Positions 46,001 through 56,402 of a stretch of 64,000 nt of DNA are shown in pieces. The stretch is from Bryoerythrophyllum caledonicum (taxonomy: Eukaryota; Streptophyta; Bryopsida; Pottiales; Pottiaceae): positions 1,206,180 through 1,270,179 of the forward strand of contig OZ020526.1 in assembly GCA_963971425.1 (NCBI GenBank), in the 5' to 3' direction. The position numbers and the translations under genes were made by a program. The first letter of the stretch is position 1. Each line of letters starts with the position of its first letter. The notes below the pieces were generated by a model. The model ran no database searches and had not been told where the DNA came from. It was given only the letters and a program-made list of their open reading frames with translations.

Positions 46001-46590
46001 CTCACTGCATCGATGAACGCTTGATTTCGCGCCATATTAAAAGGCACATTTGCTTGATAGAAAAAAGTCGCCCACTTCTCATCAAGTTCCTTCCTCTTTG
46101 CAATGTTAAAAGCATCAAGCATCCGTTGTTGATGTAGTTGCCCAGATCTAGTGGAATTCGAGGCGGAAAGACAACCCGACACATGTTCGCGGTCGTTTCC
46201 TTCAGAGAGATTAGGCACTCCTTCCGGAGGCCCACTTGTTACCTCACCCGCCACATTATTTTGAACGTCGGATTGGCTTGAAGTGTCAATAGTTAGTGCC
46301 CTCGATGGACCACTCGGGCCTGAATCTCCGCCATACATGTCCCCGCCCATCATTCGTTGCGGAACAATGTTTCCATAATTGCCAAATCGACTTCGCACAT
46401 GGGGAGGTAGGCTACGACAAATTGACCTCTCTGACTTGGCGCCGTATCCAAAGTGAGCGAACGCACGCTCACGTTTGTAGCTAAAAATATAGTTACAAAA
46501 AACACAACTCACTTTGCCCCCGTTGTCACCAAAATTGTACCAAGGTTCCCATTCTTTTGTTTGCTTCCTTTGACTTCCCATTGCATTCAC
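43042..46590 (-). pseudogene. hAT transposase (DUF659 type), recently inactivated
   Basis: The N-terminus (46590-46400) has a BED-like zinc finger: VSCVFCNYIFSYKRERAFAHF. A DUF659/hAT RNase H-like core follows, with NYGVSICTDGWDDVHQRPLM, then TQICTDNAPNMLG and HKQGCMAHALDLMLEDW, the usual CxxH-type hAT signature. The C-terminal dimerisation region is VRILALTCSASSCERNWSMY followed by HNKSRNRL (44690-44760). A long Ser/Gly/Asn/Asp-rich tail reaches 43042. The core is interrupted by one in-frame TGA at 45388, a frameshift near 44990, and one or two frame changes in the tail (near 44290 and 43600), where splicing is possible. Otherwise it is well preserved, which fits a recent family. It is the only transposase in the 17.3-kb element. 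Confidence 0.88.
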
Positions 46591-47058
46591 GGCTTATGCC
46601 AAATAATGTGCAAGTCCCGTCTAAGCCAAAATACGGGGCTAGTTATAGTATAGAATCAGGTGAAAATATGAGGTCTGATAGCGTTGGTGCACTACTTGAA
46701 CCAATTTTTACATCACCTCAGCCGCACACCAGTGCCGCCTGCCACCCAAGTAGACTCGCAAGGAGCTCAAATTAAATTGAGGTCCAAGGGATAGAGGCCA
46801 AGGTGACAAGCATGAGGACAATCGGCCCTCCTCGAACCATTTATACACGAGCCAAGAACGGGTGGGACCTGACGTGCCAAGGGCGGGGACCAGGGTTGTC
46901 ATAACGAACTAGTTGAGGTGATCAGACGAGACAACCGGACGGGCGGTTCGGACGGCACGGACGGACGGTTCGGACGCGTTGCCTAAAGTGCGCCCAATAA
47001 TTTTTTGCAAGTAAAAAATTTTTACTGTGATGGCCACGTCACATTCGGACGTGTCACG

Positions 47059-47250
47059 CCACCGTGGCACTAGGGCGGGGACGTCTCCGTCCTTACTCAG
47101 GCAGGGGCGGAGACGTCCCCGCCCTTACACGGGCAGGGGCGGGGATGTCTACGCCCCTAGGGCGGGGACGCCTCTCCTAGGGGCGGGGACGTCTCCGCCC
47201 TTACACGGGCAGGGGCGGGGACGCCTCCCATGGGGCGGGGACGTCTCTCC
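47059..47250. repeat. Cluster of GC-rich GACGTC palindromes
   Basis: Repeated units such as GGGGCGGGGACGTCTCCGCC are near-palindromes around GACGTC. Similar clusters lie at about 41540-41640, 47815-47890, 49455-49610, 50400-50470, 50670-50790, 52370-52420, 56065-56190 and 58390-58450, all within the giant hAT. They sit mostly between genes or beside the satellite. GACGTC is also a core bound by plant bZIP factors, but function is unknown. Confidence 0.75.
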
Positions 47251-47497
47251 AACCTAGGAGAAGGAGGCCTTTGGGGCATTTTAGGTGCTTAGGCACTCCT
47301 CCTCTCCATGAGGAGGGTGGAGGCTTTAGCATAGGGTGCCGACTAGATTGCGACGCACTTAAAATAACAAGCAGATTATGTCTAGGAAGGAAGGCTAAAT
47401 GGAAAGTACGATTTTTGTCCTTTGACGGCATGCTCTCCAATAATGAAGACCTTTATTAGCTCCCTATTAGATCAAGTAGTGAATAGCATGGGAGCTA

Positions 47498-49276
47498 TCC
47501 AAGTCCCCATCCATAAGGGGTAGTCTAAGCTTCTAGTAGAATATAATGTGCAAGTTCTCTAAATAAAAACTTTACAGACAAGTGCCCCACAAAAGATTAA
47601 GAATGTACCACATACAATTAAAGATACCATATTTAATTGTGCACCCGGCCGAGTACCAATGGCCTCAAATAACTTTCACATACATTAAACATACCATATT
47701 TAATTGTGCACTCGCCTCATGGAGATGAGGAGTGCCTCGGCCAAGCAACAATGGCCTCAAACGCCTCCTTCATGAGTTAGGTGGGGACATCCCTCCAAAT
47801 TTTTGGAAGCAAACGTCCCCGCCCCTGCCCTGGTAAGGGCAGGGCGGAGACCTCCCCGCCTTTACCTAGGCAGGGGCGGGGACGTCTCCCCAACCCAAGA
47901 GAAGGAGGCCTTTGGGGCATTTTGGGTGCTTAGACACTCCTCCTCTCCATGAGGAGGGTGGAGGTTTTAGTGTACGGTGCCTTATTTTTGGTTCCGACCA
48001 GATTGCGACGCACTTAAAATAACAAGCAGATTATATCTAGGAAGGAATGCTAAATGGAAAGTACGACTTTTGTCCTTTGACGGCATGCTCTCCAATAATG
48101 AAGACCTTTATTAGCTCCCTATTAGATCAAGTAGTGAATAGCATGGGAGCTATGCAAGTCCCCATCCATAAGGGGAAGTATAAGCTTCTAGTAGAATGTA
48201 ATGTGCAAGTTTTCTAAATAAAAACTTTAAACACAAGTGCCCCACAAAAGATTAGGAATGTACCACATACCATTAAAGATACCATATTTCATCAAGTAGT
48301 GAAAAGCATCAATCTATGCAAGTCCCCATCCATAAGGGGAAGTATAAGCTTCAAGTAGAATGTAATGTACAAGTTTTCTAAATAAAAACTTTAAACACAA
48401 GTGCCCCACAAAAGATTAGGAATGTACCACATACCATTAAAGATACCATATTTAATCAAGTAGTGAAAAGCATCAATCTATGCAAGTCCCCATCCATAAG
48501 GGGAATTATAAGCTTCTAGTAGAATGTAATGTGCAAGTTTTCTAAATAAAAACTTTAAACACAAGTGCCCCACAAAAGATTAGGAATGTACCACATACCA
48601 TTAAAGATACCATATTTCATCAAGTAGTGAAAAGCATCAATCTATGCAAGTCCCCATCCATGAGGGGAAGTATAAGCTTCTAGTAGAATGTAATGTGCAA
48701 GTTTTCTAAATAAAAACTTTAAACACAAGTGCCCCACAAAAGATTAGGAATGTACCACATACCATTAAAGATACCATATTTAATCAAGTAGTGAAAAGCA
48801 TCAATCTATGCAAGTCCCTATCCATAAGGGGCAGTATAAGCTTCTAGTAGAATGTAATGTGCAAGTTTTCTAAATAAAAACTTTAAAGACAAGTGCCCCA
48901 CAAAAGATTAGGAATGTACCACATACAATTAAAGATACCATATTTAATCAAGTAGTGAAAAGCATCAATCTATGCAAGTCCCCATCCATAAGGGGTAGTC
49001 TAAGCTTCTAGTAGAATATAATGTGCAAGTTCTCTAAATAAAAACTTTAAAGACAAGTGCCCCACAAAAGATTAGGAATGTACCACATACCATTAAAGAT
49101 ACCATATTTAATCAAGTAGTGAAAAGCATCAATCTATGCAAGTCCCCATCCATAAGGGGTAGTCTAAGCTTCTAGTAGAATATAATGTGCAAGTTCTCTA
49201 AATAAAAACTTTAAAGACAAGTGCCCCACAAAAGATTAGGAATGTACCACATACAATTAAAGATACCATATTTAAT
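47498..49276. repeat. 164-bp tandem satellite inside the nested hAT
   Basis: At least seven consecutive copies of a unit of about 161-168 bp, with the landmark CAAGTCCCCATCCATAAGGGG at about 48150, 48317, 48481, 48645, 48807, 48973 and 49136, plus a separate earlier copy at 47498. Neighbouring copies differ by only a few bases, so the array grew recently. Longer flanking duplicates (47250-47470 and 47890-48130) share the same block order. Confidence 0.9.
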
Positions 49277-49726
49277 TGTGCACCCGGCCGAGCAACAATG
49301 GCCTCAAATAACTTTCACATACATTAAACATACCATATTTAATTGTGCACTCGCCTCATGGAGATGAGGAGTGCCTCGGCCAAGCAACAATGGCCTCAAA
49401 CGCCTCCTTCATGAGTTAGGTGGGGATGTCCCTTCAAATTTTTGGAAGCAAAGGTCCCCGCCCCTGCCTTGGTGGGGCGGAGAGGTCCTCGCCCCTGCCT
49501 TGGTGGGGCGGAGAGGTCCTCGCCCCTGCCTTGGTGGGGCGGAGACATCCTCGCCCCTACCGAGGCAGGGCGGGGACGTTGCCGCCCTGCCTCGGCAGAA
49601 GCGTGGACGTGCCCTAAACCCTGATCGGTAGAGGCATGGACGTGCCCTAAACCCTAAATCCAGCAGGGCATCTCCGACAGTGGAGCCCAAGTGCTGCTCA
49701 CAGCCGTCATAGAAGTTCTTTTTTAA

Positions 49727-49838
49727 TTTTAACCAAAATAAAAAAGTAAAGTGTATTGAGGTGTATTTGGGGTGTGCTTGAGGTGTACCTCAAGCACACC
49801 TCAACACACTTTTTTTTTTTACTTTTGGTTGAAATTCA
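49727..49838. mobile_element. Small foldback element
   Basis: Arms of about 45 bp, AACCAAAA...AGTAAA and its inverse, close on a perfect 14-bp hairpin, GGTGTGCTTGAGGT with its inverse, at about 49769-49798. Non-coding. Confidence 0.55.
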
Positions 49839-51049
49839 ATGAGAAAAGTAAAGTAGACACTACTATTCTTATTTTTTTACTATGCATAATGTAGTACAAA
49901 AATGGGAAAATACATTAAACGCTAAAAGATATAGCATTGTAAGAAAAATGTCTCTTGGTACCGCAAAAACAAAAAATACACCTAATCAATATTCACGGTA
50001 GTATATGCCTCTATGTTGTTACCGACAATAGTTTTTTGTTAATTAGTTGCATTAGTTTCGCATGTGGTGGTTAAGTAAGCAGTACGGCATCTTCGTAGAA
50101 GAGTATGTGTACTTGGCAATTGCCATACATCTCATTTAATCAATATTGTATACATCCAAACCTTAAATTTTCAGTCTGAGATTTGCATTTCTTCAAGAAC
50201 AAATAATTCGGTATAAATATTTTCTTCACATATAATATGTCAATGCGAAGCTACCAACCTAGTGCACATGTGAACCTCTCTAATTCAAAGAAATAAAACT
50301 CTTGCAAGACTCTATTGATAGTTAAAGTAGTACCCCCTCCAAATTCCACAGCTTTCACTATCAATATACTGTAACTTTAAGCACTATAATCTAACCCATG
50401 AAAGGGCGGAGACGTCCCCGCCCCTACCCGGGTAGGGCGGGGACATCTCCGCCATACCTCCCTCTTGGCATTAGTCCCCGCCCCTACTCAAATATGACCA
50501 TGTCCTACGTGGCAGCGATGTGGTGCCAACATGGCTGCCACGTTGCCTGTTTTTTACCTTGTGGGTAAGTCAACCCTATGTTGACTGTATCGGACCGGCG
50601 AGAACTCTACCGAACCGGCGAATCGGACAGGCGGGCGAACCGGATGTCCGTCCAGTATGACAACCCTGGCAGGGACGTCTCCGCCCTTGCCCGGGTAAGG
50701 GCAGGGACGTCTTCGCCCCACCAGGGCAGGGACGTCTTCGCCCCACCAGGGTAGGGCGGAGACGTCCCCGCCCTTACTTGGGCAGGGGCTGAGACGTCTC
50801 TCAACCTAGGAGAAGGAGGCCATTAGGGCATTTTGGGTGCTTAGGCACTCCTCCTCTCCATGAGGAGGGTGGAGGTTTTAATATAGAGTGCCTTATTTTT
50901 GGTTCCGACAAGATTGCGACGCACTTAAAATAAGAAGCAGATTATGTCTACGAAGGAAGGCTTTCGGGAAAGTACTACTTTTGTCCTTTGACCGCATGCT
51001 CTCCAATAATGAACACCTTTATTAGCTCCCTTTTAGATCAAGTAGTGAA

Positions 51050-51470
51050 TAGCATGGGAGCTATCCAAGTCCCCATCCATAACGGGTAGTATAAGCCTCT
51101 AGTAGAATGTAATGTGCAAGTTCTCTAAATAAATAATTTAAACACAATTGCCCCACAAAAGATTAGGAATGTACCACATACCATTAAGGAAAAAAATAAA
51201 CCAAGTAGTGAATAGCATGGGAGCTATGCAAGTCCCCATCCATAACGGGTAGTATAAGCCTCTAGTAGAATGTAATGTGCAAGTTCTCTAAATAAATAAT
51301 TTAAACACAATTGCCCCACAAAAGATTAGGAATGTACCACATACCATTAAAGAAAAAAATAAACCAAGTAGTGAATAGCATGGGAGCTATGCAAGTCCCC
51401 ATCCATAACGGGTAGTATAAGCCTCTAGTAGAATGTAATGTGCAAATTCTCTAAATAAATTGTACCATTA
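51050..51470. repeat. 164-bp satellite, outer copies in the large hAT
   Basis: Three units with the landmark CAAGTCCCCATCCATAACGGG near 51068, 51231 and 51393, period about 163 bp. They belong to the same family as 47498-49276 but carry a different set of fixed differences (AACGGG in place of AAGGGG). Confidence 0.85.
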
Positions 51471-51566
51471 TTAACAAAAAGGATATTTAAAATCATATAA
51501 TGTTTAGAGCAAAAGCATTTTTCACAAAATTGATTTGCTACATCCTAAACCTTTAAATACTCCTAG

Positions 51567-52244
51567 TCAATAGTAACGTTGGTGAAGGGCTCGTTCGGTC
51601 CTCCTCAGCCTACCACGTGCTTGTGCCTTTTCACTCGCGACTTGGACATGGGTTCCGTCAGAGTCAGCATCTGAACTTGACGTGTCAGTATCATAGCTAG
51701 GTGTGTCGTCCATCACAGTCATGAACTTGCCCAATCCACCTTCCGGATACTTGCGCCATCCCATTGAAATTATTCCATTTTCAGGGCGAGGAATTTTTCC
51801 CTTCCCCGGCATCGACTTCAAAGTGGACCAATCCACTATCTTGCCCAACTTCACCTCCGCATGAACACCCCGCGCAATGAAGAGATTTACTTTGTTGCGT
51901 TTGACGAATGGGACGTCATACAACACTTGGTAAACTTCGATGCACCGGTTTTTAAACGCCTCGTCGATGCAATGTTTCAAGTTTGCCTTGTGGAAGCGCC
52001 GGTGATAGTTGTGTCGCGCCTCTGGGAAAGTCTTGTCGATGTGGCACCACTCGATGCAGTTCGCGCAATCATCAAAACTCCATGGCTCCACTACGTCCTC
52101 CCAACCTCGAAAAGCCAACTTCTCGGGATTACGAAGAACGTGCAACCGCTTCCGATGGGCATTCCCTGCTCGTGCACGGGTCTTGTCTCGCTCCTCCTTG
52201 GCCAATTGTCCGGATGAAGACATGATGTGCACGTGTGAATGCAA
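51567..52244 (-). CDS. Partial paralogue of the RING cargo protein (N-terminal domain only)
   Basis: A 225-residue open frame closely similar over its first 200 residues to the N-terminal part of the protein at 54261-55898 (shared AHRKRLHVLRNPEKLAF / KHRKRLHVLRNPVKLAF, ARHNYHRRFHKANL / ERHNYHRRFHKANL, YPEGGLGKFM in both). It stops where the paralogue continues into coiled coil and RING. The domain is rich in W, H and C (DDCANCIEWCHIDK) and I do not recognise it. It is intact here, with no stops. It may be a free-standing short form or a truncated duplicate. It lies between satellite and GC palindromes inside the hAT. Confidence 0.6.
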   Translation of the reverse strand: MHSHVHIMSSSGQLAKEERDKTRARAGNAHRKRLHVLRNPEKLAFRGWEDVVEPWSFDDCANCIEWCHIDKTFPEARHNYHRRFHKANLKHCIDEAFKNRCIEVYQVLYDVPFVKRNKVNLFIARGVHAEVKLGKIVDWSTLKSMPGKGKIPRPENGIISMGWRKYPEGGLGKFMTVMDDTPSYDTDTSSSDADSDGTHVQVASEKAQARGRLRRTERALHQRYY

Positions 52245-52709
52245 AATTCTGGTGTGGATGGATGAATGAGACCTCGCACAACGCCCACATCCACCTCAAT
52301 GAAGAGATGGCGGATAGGAGTATGCAAGGCGGGGACAAATGAGGTCCCCCTCCATTAAAATAGTAATCTGGTGGGGGCGGAGACGTCTCCGCCCCACCAG
52401 GGCAGGGGCGGGGACATTTGCTTGTAAATTGGGGGGGGGGGTTCGTCCCCACCAAACTTTCCTAGGAGGCGTTTGAGGCCACTCTTGCTTGGCCGAGGCA
52501 CTCCTCATCTCTATGAGGCGGGTGCACAATTAAATATGGGGTGATTTATTTTTGGTTCCGACAAGATTCTAATGCACTTAAAATATCATGCACATTGTGT
52601 CTTTCCCTAGTTCTAGGGAGGAAGGCGAAATGGAAAGTACAACTTTTGTACTTTGACGGCATGCTCTCCAATAAGGAACACCTTTATTAGCTCCCTATTA
52701 GTTTTCGAG

Positions 52710-53362
52710 CAAACATAAGAGTGTAGAAAATTATTTCCTTCCAAATTTAAAAAAAAATTCCTTGTCTTTAGTGGAAAATAACGCTTCAACTCAAGTCAAA
52801 GATTTTCACATATTGCCAAAAATATAACGGGCAAGGTACCAAAAGCAAAAACGTCTTACCACATAAAACTTAGAGATTTTAACTTTTTATACTTTTGATT
52901 TTTTCCACAACAATATGTGGTGTAGACCTTCATATTGACCGTTTGGATCATCAATCTAAAGCATATCAAGTATCTAAAAACTAAAACGTTACTTGCCCAT
53001 TTTTTAGCTTCCACTACTAGCATAGTTGACTTGAATAAGGTACACCCTTTTTCTACCTCTAACAATTGGTGTATAAGGAACTAACATCATCTTAAACTAC
53101 CATTAGTAATGGATTTAGGCCTTATCTAGTGCAAAAATTTGATACCAAGTAGTGAATAGCATGGGAGCTATGCAAGCCTTTCAATCCGTGTGGTTAAAAT
53201 TTATGAAATTTTGTGGGGACATTAACAAAGAAGTATTTATTGTGATCCTACGGTTAGATGTAGAAATAAAAAGGTTTTGTCTCCATTCTTAGGCATTATA
53301 CTATAGCCTCGCAGTTTTGAAGTGTTTTTGGTGCAAAATTGCCTTGGTCCTTTAGGGATTAA
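52710..53362. mobile_element. TTAA-family fragment E
   Basis: Right end CCTTTAGGGATTAA, a one-base variant of the family terminus. The interior matches the right two-thirds of copy A (CTTGTCTTTAGTGGAAAATA and ATCCGTGTGGTTAAAATTTA). The left end is missing. Confidence 0.6.
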
Positions 53363-53612
53363 AAATGTTTGGAGGTTTAAAACTTAGTCCACACCATTTT
53401 TTTTATACAAACGCACAAATCCTTATGAGGCTTAAGTACATCCATAATCACACGGATTCACACCACTATTATCAAGTAGAATGTAGACAGTACTATTCAT
53501 ATTTTTTTTAGTATCCATAATGTAATACGGAAATGGAAAAATACATTAAATGCTAAAAGATGAAGCATTGTAAGAAAATTGTCTCTTGGTACCGCAAAAA
53601 CAAAAAATACAC

Positions 53613-54191
53613 CTAGTCAATATTCATCGGGCTATTAGTAGTGTCACTTGCCCCTGCCTCGTTGTCGTGTGCCCCTACGTGCATAGGGAGGTCTTCATCT
53701 GAGCCCAATACAAGTCTACGAGACGCCGATCGTGTTCTCCTCGCTGGTCCATCTTCATCCAACACGGCCCTTAGGATTTGGGATTGCATCAGCTGGTCGA
53801 GCGCTTGCCGTGTCCCTAGACTGTGCACATCGAGCAAGAAGTCGATTCCGTCATTTCGAAAAATTTCTTTCCACTCTGATTCCAATAATTGTCTTGGTTC
53901 TTGCGGGTCCGGTTGGTCAACGTCGTGAGAAATGCGATCCCCGTTGTCATCTGTGATGCGAACTCCGTCAACGGCCCACAACCATTGCCGTGGATGAGGT
54001 CCGAAACGAAATTGCTCCCCATTCTCGTCCCAATGGCCATTAAAGCATTGGTAGAAGAAATTTCGATTTCCTTGACCGTATTTGTCCTTTAACAGGATCA
54101 AATTCTTGCACACCCGGACAATCTGCTCCGGGTCCCTTTCCCAACCCCACTCGTTTGAGAGGTGCATCTTATCCAACGAGTGCATCTTCAA
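53613..54191 (-). CDS. Unknown cargo ORF downstream of the RING gene
   Basis: A 192-residue open frame 70 bp downstream of the RING frame on the same strand. Visible features are WGWERDPEQIVRVCKNLILL, FYQCFNGHWDENGEQFRFG, RQWLWAVDGVRI and a C-terminal basic patch (ARRTRSASRRL) followed by an acidic tail. I do not recognise a family. It could be a separate gene or a last exon of the RING gene. Confidence 0.45.
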   Translation of the reverse strand: MKMHSLDKMHLSNEWGWERDPEQIVRVCKNLILLKDKYGQGNRNFFYQCFNGHWDENGEQFRFGPHPRQWLWAVDGVRITDDNGDRISHDVDQPDPQEPRQLLESEWKEIFRNDGIDFLLDVHSLGTRQALDQLMQSQILRAVLDEDGPARRTRSASRRLVLGSDEDLPMHVGAHDNEAGASDTTNSPMNID

Positions 54192-54260
54192 TTTCTAGCT
54201 CCACACCGAATCTTTTCCCCACATATGTGATTGATCAGGAGCGTTCATCACATTGAACTC

Positions 54261-55898
54261 CTAATGCGGGGGCATGTATGGAACTAATCCAAAAAGTTCG
54301 TACAATCGCTCGTGAAAAGGGGCCTTGCACAATGAGCACCGCCGGCGTACAACCATCAAGCTAATCAAGTAAAATGGATGGTACAAGTGCTCACAAGTGC
54401 CAAGATGCATCCCACCTTCTGGACCAAATGGGTTTAGACAAATTGAGCAAGTCGTACCGTCAGATACAAAGCTCGAAGGTTGTGGCCACAATAACATGGG
54501 TTTGCCACGATGATCGAGCGTGGATGAAACCTCCTTTTTGAAATCCCATTTGTAACGGGACCAATTGATGGTTGTTTGCCCACCAGCCGTTTTCACCATC
54601 GCCATTTCATCCATCTTGAAAAGATCATCTACGAGGGCCCACGATGTCAAACCAAACACCCTCTCCTGGTTGTTTTCGGTATAGTTGTTGTCGATTTTTT
54701 GGAATTCCGCCACCAATTGTCGGGACCGATCGACCGTGAAGACGCAGGCCAACTTCCATTGATAGTAATGTTCTACCAACACATCCAAACGACTTTGTAG
54801 TCTTGAATTCTCTTCAAGCGCTTTAGCGAGCTCTTTGCCGCCGTCACCCCCCGCACCCTCTTCTTTGTTGACCATAGCTTTGTCTGCATTGGTAGGGGCC
54901 TCATCAAACGACAATGAATCGTCTTGGGTTGACACGTGTACAAGGCCTTCCTCCTCCCGTCGTGGATTCCGATCTTCTGTGGTCATTGTACTAGCTTGTA
55001 GGGCAAGTCGGAACTCCTCCATATCACGTCGTTGCTGGTCAATAACAATATTTTTATCATTGACTTCAACTCTCAACTTGCGAACCTCATCGCGCAATGA
55101 CAATAGTTCTGTTGTCTTCCCTTCCAATTGGTTCAGCAAGGTTTGGATAGTGCTGGCAAAAATAGCACCAGTAGAGGCTTCTAATGTTCGATCAACAACC
55201 GTGGGGGATTGTACATGAGCCCCAACTTCATTAACGGTATCGTTAACGACTACGTTAACCGTCTGTTCCGCCCTCCTTTGTTTGGTGCGCGCTTGTGTCC
55301 TTTGGCTCCTTGTGATTGGAACGTGGGATCCGTCAGAGTCTGTATCCATGTTTGAGGGATCGGTCTCGTACGTGTCGACCGGTTCAGTCTTCGCCATGAA
55401 TTTGCCCAATCCGCCTTCCGGATACCTCCGTGTCCCCATTGGAATCAATCCATTCGTCGGAGAAGGAACTTTTATGCTATCTCCCATGGCTTTCAAGGTG
55501 GACTATTCCACCCTCTTGCCCAACTTTACCTACGCGTGGACACCTCGCGCAAGGAAGAGATCTACTTCATTGCGTTTGATATAAGGGATGTCGTACAAGA
55601 CCTGGTATACTTTAATGCACCGATTTTTGAACGCCTCGTCGGTGCACTTCCATAAATTTGCCTTGTGAAAGCGTCGGTGATAATTGTGTCGCTCCTCCGG
55701 GAAAGCCTTGTCGATATGGCACCACTCGATGAAGTTTGCGCAATCCTCGAAACTCCATGGCTCCAGAACTTCTTCCCAACCTTTAAAAGCCAATTTAACA
55801 GGATTCCGAAGCACATGCAACCTCTTCCGATGTTTGTTTCCTGATCGTAGTCGACTCTTGTCTCGTTCTTCTTTATTCATATTTACCGGCGTGGCCAT
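54261..55898 (-). pseudogene. Coiled-coil RING-finger cargo protein, broken by two stops
   Basis: One frame of about 545 codons. Residues 1-165 form the unrecognised domain shared with 51567-52244. A long coiled-coil-like segment follows (LEGKTTELLSLRDEVRKLRV, then DMEEFRLALQ). The C-terminus is a RING-type zinc finger: CSICLNPF, then GTCEHLYHPF and CSLCKAPF, the expected pattern of a ubiquitin ligase. Comparison with the paralogue shows that GAG became TAG and TGG became TAG at about 55528 and 55498; no frameshift is seen. It is divergent from the kinase-like gene at 56403, with GC palindromes between them. A RING protein is not a normal hAT component. Confidence 0.65.
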
Positions 55899-56402
55899 GG
55901 GTGGGAAAAATCTTAATAATGTATGTGATGCGAATGGATGAAGTCCTCACACGACGCCCACAACCAACTCAATTAAGAGGTGGATGAAGAGGGAGTATGT
56001 GAGGCGGGGACAATTAGGGGTGTGCACGATATTATATAGCCGATAGACGAAGCATTGGTCTAGGGTCCCCGGGCAGGGGCGGGGACGTCTCCGCCCCACC
56101 CCGGGTAGGGGCGGAGACGTGCCCGCCCCATACAAGCAAAGGCGGAGACGTCCCCACCCTGCCCAGGTAGGGTGGAGAGGTCTTCGCAGAAAGAACCCTA
56201 CACCATATAAATAGGGGACATTTTGTCCTTATTCTCTGCCAAGTCCACTCTCTAGGCCTCACGTGTCAGTTCGCTTTGCAGCCTGAAAGTGAGTTTGGTG
56301 GGTGATCGGGCTTGGCCCATTTATTGTACCCAGACTCTTTGCGGTTTTTTTTAAAACCATCAACTTGGAATTTCGACCACGGTAGGGAGTTGACTATCAC
56401 AT
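55899..56402. promoter_or_regulatory. Shared promoter region between two divergent cargo genes
   Basis: A 500-bp gap between the RING gene (-) and the kinase-like gene (+). It contains a cluster of GACGTC palindromes (56065-56190) and a CTATAAAT-like box near 56207. The promoter role is inferred from the divergent arrangement only. Confidence 0.35.

Larger units (their letters stand above)
46891..50668. mobile_element. Nested 3.8-kb hAT, a deletion derivative of the large element
   Basis: Ends CAGGGTTGTCATA on both sides, flanked by GCGGGGAC (46883-46890) and GCAGGGAC (50669-50676), an 8-bp duplication with one mismatch. Its left 250 bp match 41354-41640. Its right end, 50003-50668, matches 57957-58681, and 49840-49990 matches 53490-53630. 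It therefore lacks the cargo between 53630 and 57957 and the transposase. It is non-autonomous and must have used a transposase from a complete element. Confidence 0.8.

Noticed and set aside
47498-49276. Regular direct repeats reminiscent of a CRISPR array
   Set aside because: Units are about 164 bp, contiguous and without unique spacers, in clearly eukaryotic DNA. It is a satellite array.
49371-49690. Overlapping frames on both strands with PRP and GGA repeats
   Set aside because: These are translations of the GC-rich GACGTC palindrome units, open only because of their composition.
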